The notes beneath the pieces were generated by a model that saw only the letters and a program-made list of their open reading frames with translations, made no database searches and was not told the DNA's origin. Below are positions 23,912-32,221 of a DNA stretch of 64,000 bases, piece by piece. Position 1 is the stretch's first letter. Every line of letters starts with the position of its first letter. This stretch comes from Prolixibacteraceae bacterium (lineage in GTDB: Bacteria > Bacteroidota > Bacteroidia > Bacteroidales > Prolixibacteraceae), in assembly GCA_019163175.1 (NCBI GenBank), contig JAFLKN010000030.1, positions 62,001 through 126,000 of the forward strand. The letters are read 5' to 3'. The position numbers and the translations under genes are program-made.

Positions 23912-25096
23912 CTATTCCCAGATTATCTTTGCTTCTTTGGTTTCTGTATTAAGCCAAACTTTGGCATGTTCAAATTCCCGGGTAAATACCCAGCCTTTAG
24001 GATCAATTCTATTGTAAGCTCCTTTCGGTGCCCCAAGAGGCTTCAGAAGCTCCGGATAATCAATCAACGAACCATCAGACAAATCCCAACCCCAGCCATA
24101 TTGAAAATAGGAATATGGTTGTGCCCCAATCAGAAAACAAGACAAATAAAATTTCAGTTTCTCTTTGGCTAATATTTCCATTTCCCGGTTATATACATTT
24201 ATACTTGTATCTCTGGTACCCCTATAGTCATGTTCTACCCCAATGCGAAAGACTGACATTTTTCCAGTTTTTGCATTTTTCAACATATCATCCCATTCTT
24301 TCAGCAAGCTTTCTTTGCTACTAAGCTGACCATTGTAATGTTCAAACATTGTAGCATCAATATGCGGATATACATATTTGGCAATATCATCGTTGGCGTT
24401 GTTGGCCAGCAGAATTTTACCGGGTCCCATTTTATCTTTAAGATCTGCCAGCATTTCTCCCTGCGCTTTTAACACTTCTTCTTTACGATCATCACGCAAA
24501 TAAAAGAATCCGTGCAACTGATCAATAAAAACACCATCGCAACCAGTTACATTAACCCCCTTAACTACTGTTTCTACCCACCATTTCCTGAATTCAGGAT
24601 TCAAAACATCAAAACTGAAAATATCTCTACGATGATTCAATTCGCCTGTTTCTGGGTTTATCACCAAAAAGTTCTTTAATTCCGGGTGAGCGTCAATTTT
24701 TTCTCTAGTGAAATTCTTATTATAAGAAGTGTAAGGCCAGGCCCAGGCCGAGTTAAAATAATATAACACTTTAATGCCCGATTTTATGTTCTTAAATTCG
24801 GCCGCCTCGTGTTTTGCTCCTAATTCTGCAGCACCCAGAGGCTCAAGCCCGTGTGATTTTTCAATGCAGACAAAACCTGTTCTTTTAGTGATAAATTCAA
24901 CTTCTTCAGCTGTTAACAACCTTTCAGAATTACCAAACATAAAATATTGTGGTGTGGTGTTCCAGTTAAATTCAGGGTAGTATTCTTTTGGTTGAAAAAC
25001 AGTTCCATCGCTTATTTTCAGTGATGAATTTTCTTTTTTGCAAGAAAAACATGATAACATTACTAAAGCAATGCAAAACAAATTTTGTGCTTTCAT
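23912..25096 (-). CDS. lipoprotein with TIM-barrel glycosidase-like domain (GHL15-like)
   Basis: The 394-residue protein has a lipoprotein-type leader (IALVMLSCFSCKKENS, lipidation at Cys16 or Cys19). The remainder looks like a single TIM barrel: QYFMFGNSERLLTAEEVEFI at the start, IKVLYYFNSAWAWPYTSY, then GVNVTGCDGVFIDQLHGF with acidic residues at a strand end. DATMFEHYNGQL and KLKFYLSCFLIGAQPYSYFQ follow. The pattern (a D-G-V-F-I-D strand and a late FEH/E strand) fits the hypothetical glycosyl hydrolase family 15 group related to GH114-like enzymes. I recognise no assigned substrate. It is 76 bp from the beta-helix gene and same-stranded, so it is probably part of the degradation operon. Confidence 0.65.
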   Translation of the reverse strand: MKAQNLFCIALVMLSCFSCKKENSSLKISDGTVFQPKEYYPEFNWNTTPQYFMFGNSERLLTAEEVEFITKRTGFVCIEKSHGLEPLGAAELGAKHEAAEFKNIKSGIKVLYYFNSAWAWPYTSYNKNFTREKIDAHPELKNFLVINPETGELNHRRDIFSFDVLNPEFRKWWVETVVKGVNVTGCDGVFIDQLHGFFYLRDDRKEEVLKAQGEMLADLKDKMGPGKILLANNANDDIAKYVYPHIDATMFEHYNGQLSSKESLLKEWDDMLKNAKTGKMSVFRIGVEHDYRGTRDTSINVYNREMEILAKEKLKFYLSCFLIGAQPYSYFQYGWGWDLSDGSLIDYPELLKPLGAPKGAYNRIDPKGWVFTREFEHAKVWLNTETKEAKIIWE

Positions 25097-25179
25097 TTAG
25101 GTCCAATTTTATTTGTATTTACTTATAATTAATGCTTTAAGCTGTTTAAAATATGCCTCAGATATAATGCTCTCAGCAC

Positions 25180-25527
25180 TAGACACTTTTATAAGTAGTA
25201 ATCGCCTCATAGTTTGGTTCTGTATAGTACCATTTTCCCGGCATCGTCAAGATAGAACCGTCAAATTGATAAGCCAATTCCTTTGTAATTTCCATTCTCA
25301 TCAACATCATTATTGAAAGGCCAGTCCGCAATTTTTCGTGTTTTTTCAACGGCCAGTTTTTGCACACAAACTACCACCCCCAGACATCGGACGCGCCATG
25401 CATCCCACTTGCCATGCTTTCACTCATTTTCTTTGCTTCCTGAGTATAACCTGTAAGCACTGTTACCAATAAGACAAGTTTTTAATAATATAATCAGTAT
25501 AAATATTTTTGATTTCAGGTTTTTCAT
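25180..25527 (-). pseudogene. decayed secreted-protein gene with fucosidase-like 5' end
   Basis: A start at 25527 gives a signal-peptide-like stretch (MKNLKSKIFILIILL) that breaks after a frameshift. In the alternate frame it continues GYTQEAKKMSESMASGMHGA, echoing the intact GH29 gene near its signal cleavage site (GFSQEAKTRTESMDKMWG). Below that, scattered frames hold pieces such as TRKIADWPFNNDVDENGNYK and LTMPGKWYYTEPNYEAITTY, none of which I can assign. The 25097-25614 gap holds nothing else I recognise. It resembles the remnant at 14079 in its first part but has a different 3' end. Confidence 0.4.
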
Positions 25528-25614
25528 CGGATTTGTTTAGAATTAACTTTACAAGTTTGTTTTCTCTAGGGATTAATAAGTGAGATTAATGTTGATTTAT
25601 AATATTGTAGAGAG

Positions 25615-26880
25615 TTAGCGATTATCACCGTTAAACTCCTTTATCGCATCCACCATTGCAACAATATTTTCGACCGGAACATTAGCTTGAATGTTGTGAA
25701 CCGTATTGAACACAAAACCACCGTCTTTGGCAAAAATGTCGCACAAACTAAGAACTTCTTCCCTCACCTGTTCCGGAGTCTTATAGGGTAACGTTTTTTG
25801 TGTGTCGATGCCACCTCCCCAGAAAACCAGGTTTTTTCCATAGGTCTTTTTCAGATGTGCCGCCTCCATTCCTTTGGCAGCAATCTGTACCGGGTTGATG
25901 ATATCAAAACCTGCCTCAATAAAACGCGACATAAAAGATTCAACTGCTCCGCAGGAGTGTTTGAACGATTTCCAATTCGTATTGGCATGCATCCAGTCGT
26001 TAATGCGACGATAGTATGGCAGCCACAATTCGTCAAATTGTTCGGGTGCGCAAAAGGTTGAATCCTGTGTGCCGAAATCAGTTCCGCAGATAAAAACGGC
26101 ATCGATGTTATCACCTATCACTTCGTGTAAACGCCTGAAATTTTCGATTGCAATTTCTATCTGCCGATCGAATATGGCAGTCACATAATCGGGACGCATA
26201 ATAGTACTCATGTACCACTCGGTAATATCGCGGATGCCTTTCGGATGTTTCATCTGAATACCCGGAATCAGGGCAATATCGCCAAGTGCCGTTCCGCCTA
26301 ATCCGGCAATCACGGCTTTCCCTGTGGCACGTGCTTTTTGCGTGGCATTTTTCCAAAAGGCAAGTTCGACCTCCGAAACCAAACCGAATTCTTCCAGATT
26401 ATCTATAGGATCTAGCTTATCCTCTTCAATTAGCTCCTGACGGATAATTGCATCGGTAAAATAGCTGGCCTTTGGCATCCTTGCAGAAGGTGCCACGGTC
26501 AGGTCACCTTCAGGATAAATCAACAAATCACCATTATTGTCATAGGATGTATGAAAACCTTCAGGCATAAGAACTTTTTGCCCCCAAAAGGTTTCGAATT
26601 CCTTAAATGGCTGCTGGTTGTAAATTCCAAACATGTTGTTTCGTCCCCAGGCGCCAATCACATCGATTCCTATCGCCGCTATCAGCTCCTGATCAACTTC
26701 GCCAAGCATCTGGTAGGGTTCAATAACTCGAACAGGTTTGTATTCCAATCCATAGTGTCTTCTCAGGTTTTCAACTGCAAGTACATGGATTCCGGTCACT
26801 GCAGTAGATCCAAAATCAACAACCAGCTTATCAGGCTGCTTGTGGTTGATGGTCAGATCAAAACGTTCTTTTGATGTCAT
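25615..26880 (-). CDS. URO-D-fold methyltransferase (MtaA-like, uroporphyrinogen decarboxylase superfamily)
   Basis: The 421-residue protein has no signal peptide and is therefore cytosolic, unlike its neighbours. It starts SKERFDLTINHKQPDKLVVD, the usual opening of URO-D superfamily proteins. It contains VFICGTDFGTQDSTFCAPEQ, then FKHSCGAVESFMSRFIEAGF with a His-x-Cys zinc-ligand motif as in corrinoid:thiol methyltransferases. It ends with AHLKKTYGKNLVFWGGGIDT and PEQVREEVLSLCD. True uroporphyrinogen decarboxylases lack the HxC motif. MtaA-type enzymes move methyl groups between a corrinoid protein and a thiol, but no corrinoid protein is in the window. Proteins of this class turn up in glycan loci with unknown roles; handling methyl groups from O-methylated sugars is one speculation. 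It has its own candidate promoter at 26959. Confidence 0.8.
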   Translation of the reverse strand: MTSKERFDLTINHKQPDKLVVDFGSTAVTGIHVLAVENLRRHYGLEYKPVRVIEPYQMLGEVDQELIAAIGIDVIGAWGRNNMFGIYNQQPFKEFETFWGQKVLMPEGFHTSYDNNGDLLIYPEGDLTVAPSARMPKASYFTDAIIRQELIEEDKLDPIDNLEEFGLVSEVELAFWKNATQKARATGKAVIAGLGGTALGDIALIPGIQMKHPKGIRDITEWYMSTIMRPDYVTAIFDRQIEIAIENFRRLHEVIGDNIDAVFICGTDFGTQDSTFCAPEQFDELWLPYYRRINDWMHANTNWKSFKHSCGAVESFMSRFIEAGFDIINPVQIAAKGMEAAHLKKTYGKNLVFWGGGIDTQKTLPYKTPEQVREEVLSLCDIFAKDGGFVFNTVHNIQANVPVENIVAMVDAIKEFNGDNR

Positions 26881-26958
26881 ATGAAAATATCGTCTAATTT
26901 TTATAGCTCATTGTTTAAAATTTAGAGTGAGCCACGGTTAATAAATTGGGAAGTATTG

Positions 26959-26966
26959 CAAACATA
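26959..26966 (-). promoter_or_regulatory. candidate Bacteroidota -7 promoter box upstream of the methyltransferase gene
   Basis: The minus strand reads TATGTTTG, an exact match to the TAnnTTTG -7 consensus, 79 bases upstream of the start codon. No clear TTTG -33 element sits at the expected distance. Support is by consensus match and position only. Confidence 0.4.
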
Positions 26967-27101
26967 TCAACACTGACTCTTTTTAACGAGACAGAGGTGA
27001 TATAAAATCATTGTGAACGATAAAAGGTGTCTCATCATTTTTAAGTTTTTCTGATATTCAATTATTTATAAGTCATGTCCTTTAGTTTAATGATTACCAT
27101 T

Positions 27102-28859
27102 TTAGTTTACTTTCTCAATTTCCACCCATAATGGCAAGATGCTTTTGCTTCCGACTAAATAGTAGGGAATTAATTCACCATCCATTTCAGGAAGGCTGAC
27201 GTTTTTCATTTCAATGACATCGGTATTCAAATCATTCTTCATCTGATTTATAATCGTATTTGTTTCCAAATACATCTGTCCATTTGCCCCTATCGGTTTT
27301 ATAAATTTAAACCTGAAATTATAGCGTCCCTTCATGATATGCACAATCCATTTTCCGAATATTTCTTCCTGATCCCACAACCCACGCGTACCATCAGCAT
27401 CATTCCGATTCAGAATCAATGAATTTTCCTTCTCAGATCCTATTACAATGAGCGGTTGCTTTGTCAGGTTTTCGGAAAGGATTAATTCCTGGTAAATGGT
27501 GTCCAATTCTTTTTTCAGGTTTTTGGCGATATCTATATTTCCTGACACAATATTGTGTTGTTCGTAGGGATCATTTTTTAAATTATACAATTCGAATTGT
27601 TCAATTGTGGCATTGTAGTCCGTTTGTCCGACTAATTTGTACCCCGACTTCTGAATAGCCATACTATTGTAGAGTTCCGGATATTTTCTCGTCCAGTAGG
27701 TAAACAATGACCTGTTTGACCAATCAACCTTTTCTCCTTTTATAAGCGGCACAAGGCTTTTACCATCAATTTTCCGGTCTTTTGGTAGATCAACATGACA
27801 CAATTCTGAAAGTGTAGGCAGAACATCTATGTGAGCAGCTATGGTTTCAATGGCTTTACTTTCGTTCGTCAAGGATGGAAATTTTAAAAAGAAGGGCACT
27901 CTTGTCCCTCCATCGTACACCGAGCCTTTTTTATCTCTCAGGCCTGCCGTATAACGTAATTGCTGAGGTCCATTATCAGTCATGAATATGACGATGGTAT
28001 TTTCTTCAATTCCCAATTCTTTTAACTTTTGAAGAACCTTGCCTATGTTGAAATCAATATTGGTTACCATTCCATATACTTTTCGGGCATCTTCTTTGTC
28101 TTGTTCCGTCATTTTCAAATGCATGGGGTTGTTCTTTTCCAATTCGACAGACGGGTCGATACCTTTGTACATCTGATAATAGCGATCAGGTACCTGCAAT
28201 GGACCATGTGGCGCATTAAATGAGAGGTAACAAAAAAATGGATTGCTTTTGTTTTTTTCAATAAACTTGATTGCATTTGCTGTAAAAATGTCGGAACAAT
28301 AGCCACTAAATGACTCTTTTTTACCGTTGTGCCACAGGACAGGATCGAAATAACTACTGTCTTTCTTAAAATAGGTTGTTACATCACCAACCTGCCCCAT
28401 TCCTCCTGCAAGGTGCATCAAGGTCTCATCAAATCCCTGATCCATTGGCCGGCAGGGATAATTATCACCCAGGTGCCATTTCCCAAATAACCCGGTTTTG
28501 TAATTAGCCTGCTTCAGCATTTCGGCGATGGTAATTTCATTCGAGGCCATCGTAGCTCCTCCATTATAGGTGTCTCGCATCCCGGTACGCAATGAATAGC
28601 GACCTGTCATTAAACTTGAACGCGTAGGAGCACATACAGGAGAAACATAAAAATTGGTAAATCTTAAGCTTTTACTGGCAAAATTGTCAATAATCGGAGT
28701 TTTGATCTGCGAGTTGCCTGTATAACCAAGATCTCCATATCCCTGATCATCGGTTATAATTAATATAACATTGGGACGCTGGTTTTTCTGGGCAATGCTA
28801 TTGATTGACACTCCACAGGCCAACAAAATAAAAGGAAATTTGCAACTGTTAAAAATCAT
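27102..28859 (-). CDS. S1-family sulfatase, secreted
   Basis: The 585-residue enzyme has a signal peptide ending in SINSIAQ. RPNVILIITDDQGYGDLGY provides the metal-binding aspartates (Asp37/38). VCAPTRSSLMTGRYSLRTGM is the sulfatase signature with Cys76 (CxPxR), which an anaerobic or oxygen-dependent maturase converts to formylglycine. GLFGKWHLGD, NAPHGPLQVP and IFMTDNGPQ complete the active site. After residue ~470 there is an extra C-terminal domain of ~110 residues. It removes sulfate esters from the glycan, probably in the periplasm. A copy of its 3' end lies at 19063-19146 and a copy of its leader plus start codon at 57122-57161, so related copies once existed. No maturase gene is in view. 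Confidence 0.93.
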   Translation of the reverse strand: MIFNSCKFPFILLACGVSINSIAQKNQRPNVILIITDDQGYGDLGYTGNSQIKTPIIDNFASKSLRFTNFYVSPVCAPTRSSLMTGRYSLRTGMRDTYNGGATMASNEITIAEMLKQANYKTGLFGKWHLGDNYPCRPMDQGFDETLMHLAGGMGQVGDVTTYFKKDSSYFDPVLWHNGKKESFSGYCSDIFTANAIKFIEKNKSNPFFCYLSFNAPHGPLQVPDRYYQMYKGIDPSVELEKNNPMHLKMTEQDKEDARKVYGMVTNIDFNIGKVLQKLKELGIEENTIVIFMTDNGPQQLRYTAGLRDKKGSVYDGGTRVPFFLKFPSLTNESKAIETIAAHIDVLPTLSELCHVDLPKDRKIDGKSLVPLIKGEKVDWSNRSLFTYWTRKYPELYNSMAIQKSGYKLVGQTDYNATIEQFELYNLKNDPYEQHNIVSGNIDIAKNLKKELDTIYQELILSENLTKQPLIVIGSEKENSLILNRNDADGTRGLWDQEEIFGKWIVHIMKGRYNFRFKFIKPIGANGQMYLETNTIINQMKNDLNTDVIEMKNVSLPEMDGELIPYYLVGSKSILPLWVEIEKVN

Positions 28860-28887
28860 AGGTTTAACTTTTTCAATTATTTCAGAT

Positions 28888-28895
28888 CAAAAGTA
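28888..28895 (-). promoter_or_regulatory. candidate -7 promoter box upstream of the sulfatase gene
   Basis: The minus strand reads TACTTTTG, matching TAnnTTTG, 29 bases upstream of the sulfatase start codon. A -33 TTTG at standard spacing is not evident. The near-duplicate leader at 57.1 kb has TATTATTG at this place and so has lost the consensus. Confidence 0.35.
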
Positions 28896-29094
28896 AGAGA
28901 TGTAAAATGTGTGGACTTGCTCAAATCGTTTCAATATTTGCTTATTCCAATCATATACTAAAAAAAAAGCTCTTCTTCATTTGCGAGAATCTACTTACCT
29001 TTGAGATACAAGATCAGCTTCAAGATATGCTTCCTACTTATTAAGTTTTCCTTTATATGTTTCTTATTTCTATTTATAGTTGTTACAATATTCT

Positions 29095-31998
29095 TTAATA
29101 AACAACCAATTTTCGGGTCATTAAAGACTGATCGTTTGATAGTGATACAATGTACATCCCGGCTTTTAGATTTGAATTAACGTGAATTACCTTATCTTCC
29201 GGATAGTCCTTTTCATAAAATAGCCGGCCCTGCATATCAACAATTCTAAGCTTGCCGGCAAAATTATCCTGGCTAGACATTTCAATATTGAATGTTCCAT
29301 TTTGATTTGGATTAGGATAAATCATAAAGTCGGGACTGGGCTGCTTTGTTGGTAAAATTGCACTTGTAACATCAGGGCTTTCAAATTTGAATTCGACTGT
29401 TTGCCTGAAGTCGTTGGGAGTATCAAGGTTAACATTGTAAGTAATATCCCATTTCCCTGTTGACACATTAAAATCTGTTTGCCAAAAATCATTACCATAA
29501 ACTGATTGATCTATTTTTTGCCAGCTTCCACTTACTTTCTGATATAAAACAGGTGATTGGTAACTTCCAACATTTGTTATTGTGAGCGGCACATAGCCTC
29601 GTCCACCGGTTACCGAGAAAGAAACAGCGTTACTGGTTGAATTTATCTTTATGGGGTAACTGGTAGTTAGTGAACCACCCGAAGTAACAACAACATCCAG
29701 ATTATTTCCAATAGCTTCTCTGTATACCATTACCCAGGTATTTGCTTTTGGTGTTAATAATGCTGAAATTAAATTTTGGTTTGGACCATAATAATCGTCT
29801 GCACTTTTAGGTAGTAGGAACATCTCAATTTCTGCTTCAACATAGTCTCCCGTCTGAAACGAAGAGCAATCGGCCGGCGGAGTAATGTTTATTAAACCAC
29901 TTGATTCGCCATGTCCTCCTGTGGCATTGTACTCGGCAAATGATGGTGCGACATTGTCTTTCCCGTTGATTCTGGCTTTCCAGCTTCGGATTACAAATCC
30001 CCGATTCGCAGGTCTGAAACTGACCTGTGAGGAAACGGGAGCGAATTGAGAATCAGTGAACGAGAACCAGGGCATTTTCCCTTCGGCAACTTGTTTGGCT
30101 GTTATGTATCTTGAAGTTCCGCCAATACTGGCAGTCCATTGGTTTTTTAATCCGGTTTCATTTCCCCAGGCCAAAGTATTTGATTTTGTGTAATGGTAGG
30201 TGGGTGCGGCAACCTGAAAAAATGAGAAATCATTAAATGAGACATCATTCAGCACCTTAAGTTTTATGTAATATATTCCCCGGATGATATCATCTGAACG
30301 GCCAATGGATGCAGTGTATTCAAAATCCATTGAATTATCATCCATCGTCCCGGCATAAGTTACTTCAGTCAGGTTAGGACTGTATCGTTTGTAATCTGTT
30401 CTTATTCTGCTGTGCCAGCCACGTGCTCCCGAAGTTTTTGTATAATTGAAAAAATCAGCTCCACCCATGTTGCCCGTCCAACCCCATTTCACGTTCGAAA
30501 GATCCTGAAGCATCAATGGCCGGTAATCCAATACCGGAGCTCCTGCCTGATCCAGATCCGGTTCATACGTAATACTTTCGCCCCAGGAACCAATGGCCGA
30601 TTCGTCCCATTGTTGATTGGCTCCCCAACCTACAAGACAGAGCTGTGCATGTGAAGCTGCGGGAACATTTCCCCATAAGGCATTTACACTCGTATATTCA
30701 AGATTGATTTTTGTTTTAGCGGGAATAGTTAGCATGCTTAATCCGTGAAACCAGGACCCTCTGAAAGGTTGGGTAAATAAATCAACACCCGTAGATTGAT
30801 GCCAATTTTTTGATAACTGAATCGGAATACCTACTGGATTACCATTTATATCACGAAAGACTGCGCTTATGCCGGTCATGCCAAAAACTGAACTTCCATT
30901 TTCAGTCAGACGTCCTTTGGCAAAATTCAAACGAATAACTTTATCTACCGATGAAGGATTATCGATGGAAAGCATTACCCGCTCAATTCTGTTATTGCTT
31001 TTCTCTGGAGAGTCAGCCACATTCCCATCGCTTCTTAAAGCAACCTGATGCCAGCCATGATCTTTATCGTATTTAACATCAAGATTCTGAGTGGAAGGTG
31101 CAGTTTGAATAGCCTTTAGAACAACAGGGGTATTTTCCTGTTCTTCAATTTCAGCAATTCTTGATTCTATATTAGAAGAAACTGGATAAATAATCATTCC
31201 CGTATTTATTTCTTTCCCTGCAGGCCATAAAGCATTTATTCCCGATTTTACCTCGACGGTTGAGCCAGAAACAACGATACCGGATGCTTGTGCAGATTTT
31301 AAAATAATATAACCACTTCCATCCTCAGGATTTTTAAATGCTTTAATATCACCTTTTTCTATTAGGACACTGTATTCAGCCGGAAAAGTAAAATCAACTA
31401 CGAGTCCTCGATTTTGGAAATCGCTGTTTGGTGTTACCTTGAGAATAAATGCCAGGCGATCGGGCCAGGAAGAGATTTCAAGTCCACTGCCGTAGATATT
31501 GCAGCCAATTAGGTCGGGAAGTTTATTTATGAACCTTCGTTGAAAATACTTCCCGGTTTCAATTAATTGGCAATCATCAATATTTCCTGAGGATGACTCA
31601 GCCCAGTAGGTTCCAACATCGGTTTCCATACCAAATTTTAATTTAACTTGATTATAGTCAGGAAAACTTTGGACATTTGTCTCCCGGCTAACAATATTTT
31701 CCGATTTCTGTCCCTTCTTGATGATTAAACCCTTATTGATGATTAAATTTGTCAATGCAAATGTCTGATAATCAAAAGACAAAACGTAATTGCTTGTCTT
31801 TATTGCGAATGTTTTATTCCCTGTCTTAATTGTCTTAATCCACCACATGTACGAATAATCTTTTTGATTTTCATAGCATTTTATCGGCAATGATTGTGCA
31901 ATTACTAAATTGGAAACAATCAGGAATCCCAAAAGAATCAAAAGATTGAAGCTTCTAATTTTTTGAAAAATATGTATCATGTTATTATTTTCTTGCAT
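29095..31998 (-). CDS. large T9SS-secreted protein of unknown function
   Basis: The 967-residue protein has an N-terminal signal segment (FNLLILLGFLIVSNLVIAQS); the methionine at 31980 is an alternative start. It ends with a type-A T9SS sorting domain (FMIYPNPNQNGTFNIEMSS ... AGMYIVSLSNDQSLMTRKLV), so it should be exported and attached to or released from the cell surface. The body is rich in beta-strands and aromatic residues (YSYMWWIKTIKTGNK, WFHGLSMLTIPAKTK, DADFF-like and GADFFNYTKTSGARGW segments). I recognise no catalytic domain in it. It lies between the sulfatase and the third beta-helix gene on the same strand, so a role in breaking down or binding the same glycan is likely but not shown. 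It could hide an undescribed enzyme family. Confidence 0.8.
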   Translation of the reverse strand: MQENNNMIHIFQKIRSFNLLILLGFLIVSNLVIAQSLPIKCYENQKDYSYMWWIKTIKTGNKTFAIKTSNYVLSFDYQTFALTNLIINKGLIIKKGQKSENIVSRETNVQSFPDYNQVKLKFGMETDVGTYWAESSSGNIDDCQLIETGKYFQRRFINKLPDLIGCNIYGSGLEISSWPDRLAFILKVTPNSDFQNRGLVVDFTFPAEYSVLIEKGDIKAFKNPEDGSGYIILKSAQASGIVVSGSTVEVKSGINALWPAGKEINTGMIIYPVSSNIESRIAEIEEQENTPVVLKAIQTAPSTQNLDVKYDKDHGWHQVALRSDGNVADSPEKSNNRIERVMLSIDNPSSVDKVIRLNFAKGRLTENGSSVFGMTGISAVFRDINGNPVGIPIQLSKNWHQSTGVDLFTQPFRGSWFHGLSMLTIPAKTKINLEYTSVNALWGNVPAASHAQLCLVGWGANQQWDESAIGSWGESITYEPDLDQAGAPVLDYRPLMLQDLSNVKWGWTGNMGGADFFNYTKTSGARGWHSRIRTDYKRYSPNLTEVTYAGTMDDNSMDFEYTASIGRSDDIIRGIYYIKLKVLNDVSFNDFSFFQVAAPTYHYTKSNTLAWGNETGLKNQWTASIGGTSRYITAKQVAEGKMPWFSFTDSQFAPVSSQVSFRPANRGFVIRSWKARINGKDNVAPSFAEYNATGGHGESSGLINITPPADCSSFQTGDYVEAEIEMFLLPKSADDYYGPNQNLISALLTPKANTWVMVYREAIGNNLDVVVTSGGSLTTSYPIKINSTSNAVSFSVTGGRGYVPLTITNVGSYQSPVLYQKVSGSWQKIDQSVYGNDFWQTDFNVSTGKWDITYNVNLDTPNDFRQTVEFKFESPDVTSAILPTKQPSPDFMIYPNPNQNGTFNIEMSSQDNFAGKLRIVDMQGRLFYEKDYPEDKVIHVNSNLKAGMYIVSLSNDQSLMTRKLVVY

Positions 31999-32154
31999 AA
32001 TTTTTTGGGGGGTTTAGAGTGATTTTATTTGGTTAAAATTGCTTTTCGGGCTGATCATATCTTCAGTTAAATATTCAAATCACTGAATATCAACTTCTAG
32101 TCGAAGAGAATGATTGATCAAACTAGCTAAACTCATTTTCATGTACCTCCATCG

Positions 32155-32162
32155 CAAATCTA
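32155..32162 (-). promoter_or_regulatory. candidate -7 promoter box upstream of the 967-aa protein gene
   Basis: The minus strand reads TAGATTTG, matching TAnnTTTG, in the 223-bp gap ahead of the start at 31998. A TTTG lies further upstream but not at the standard spacing. Weak support. Confidence 0.3.
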
Positions 32163-32221
32163 AAATTAAGCATTCATTATGAAGTAATTTACAAATAAAG
32201 GTCATAAATAAATTAAGCGAA

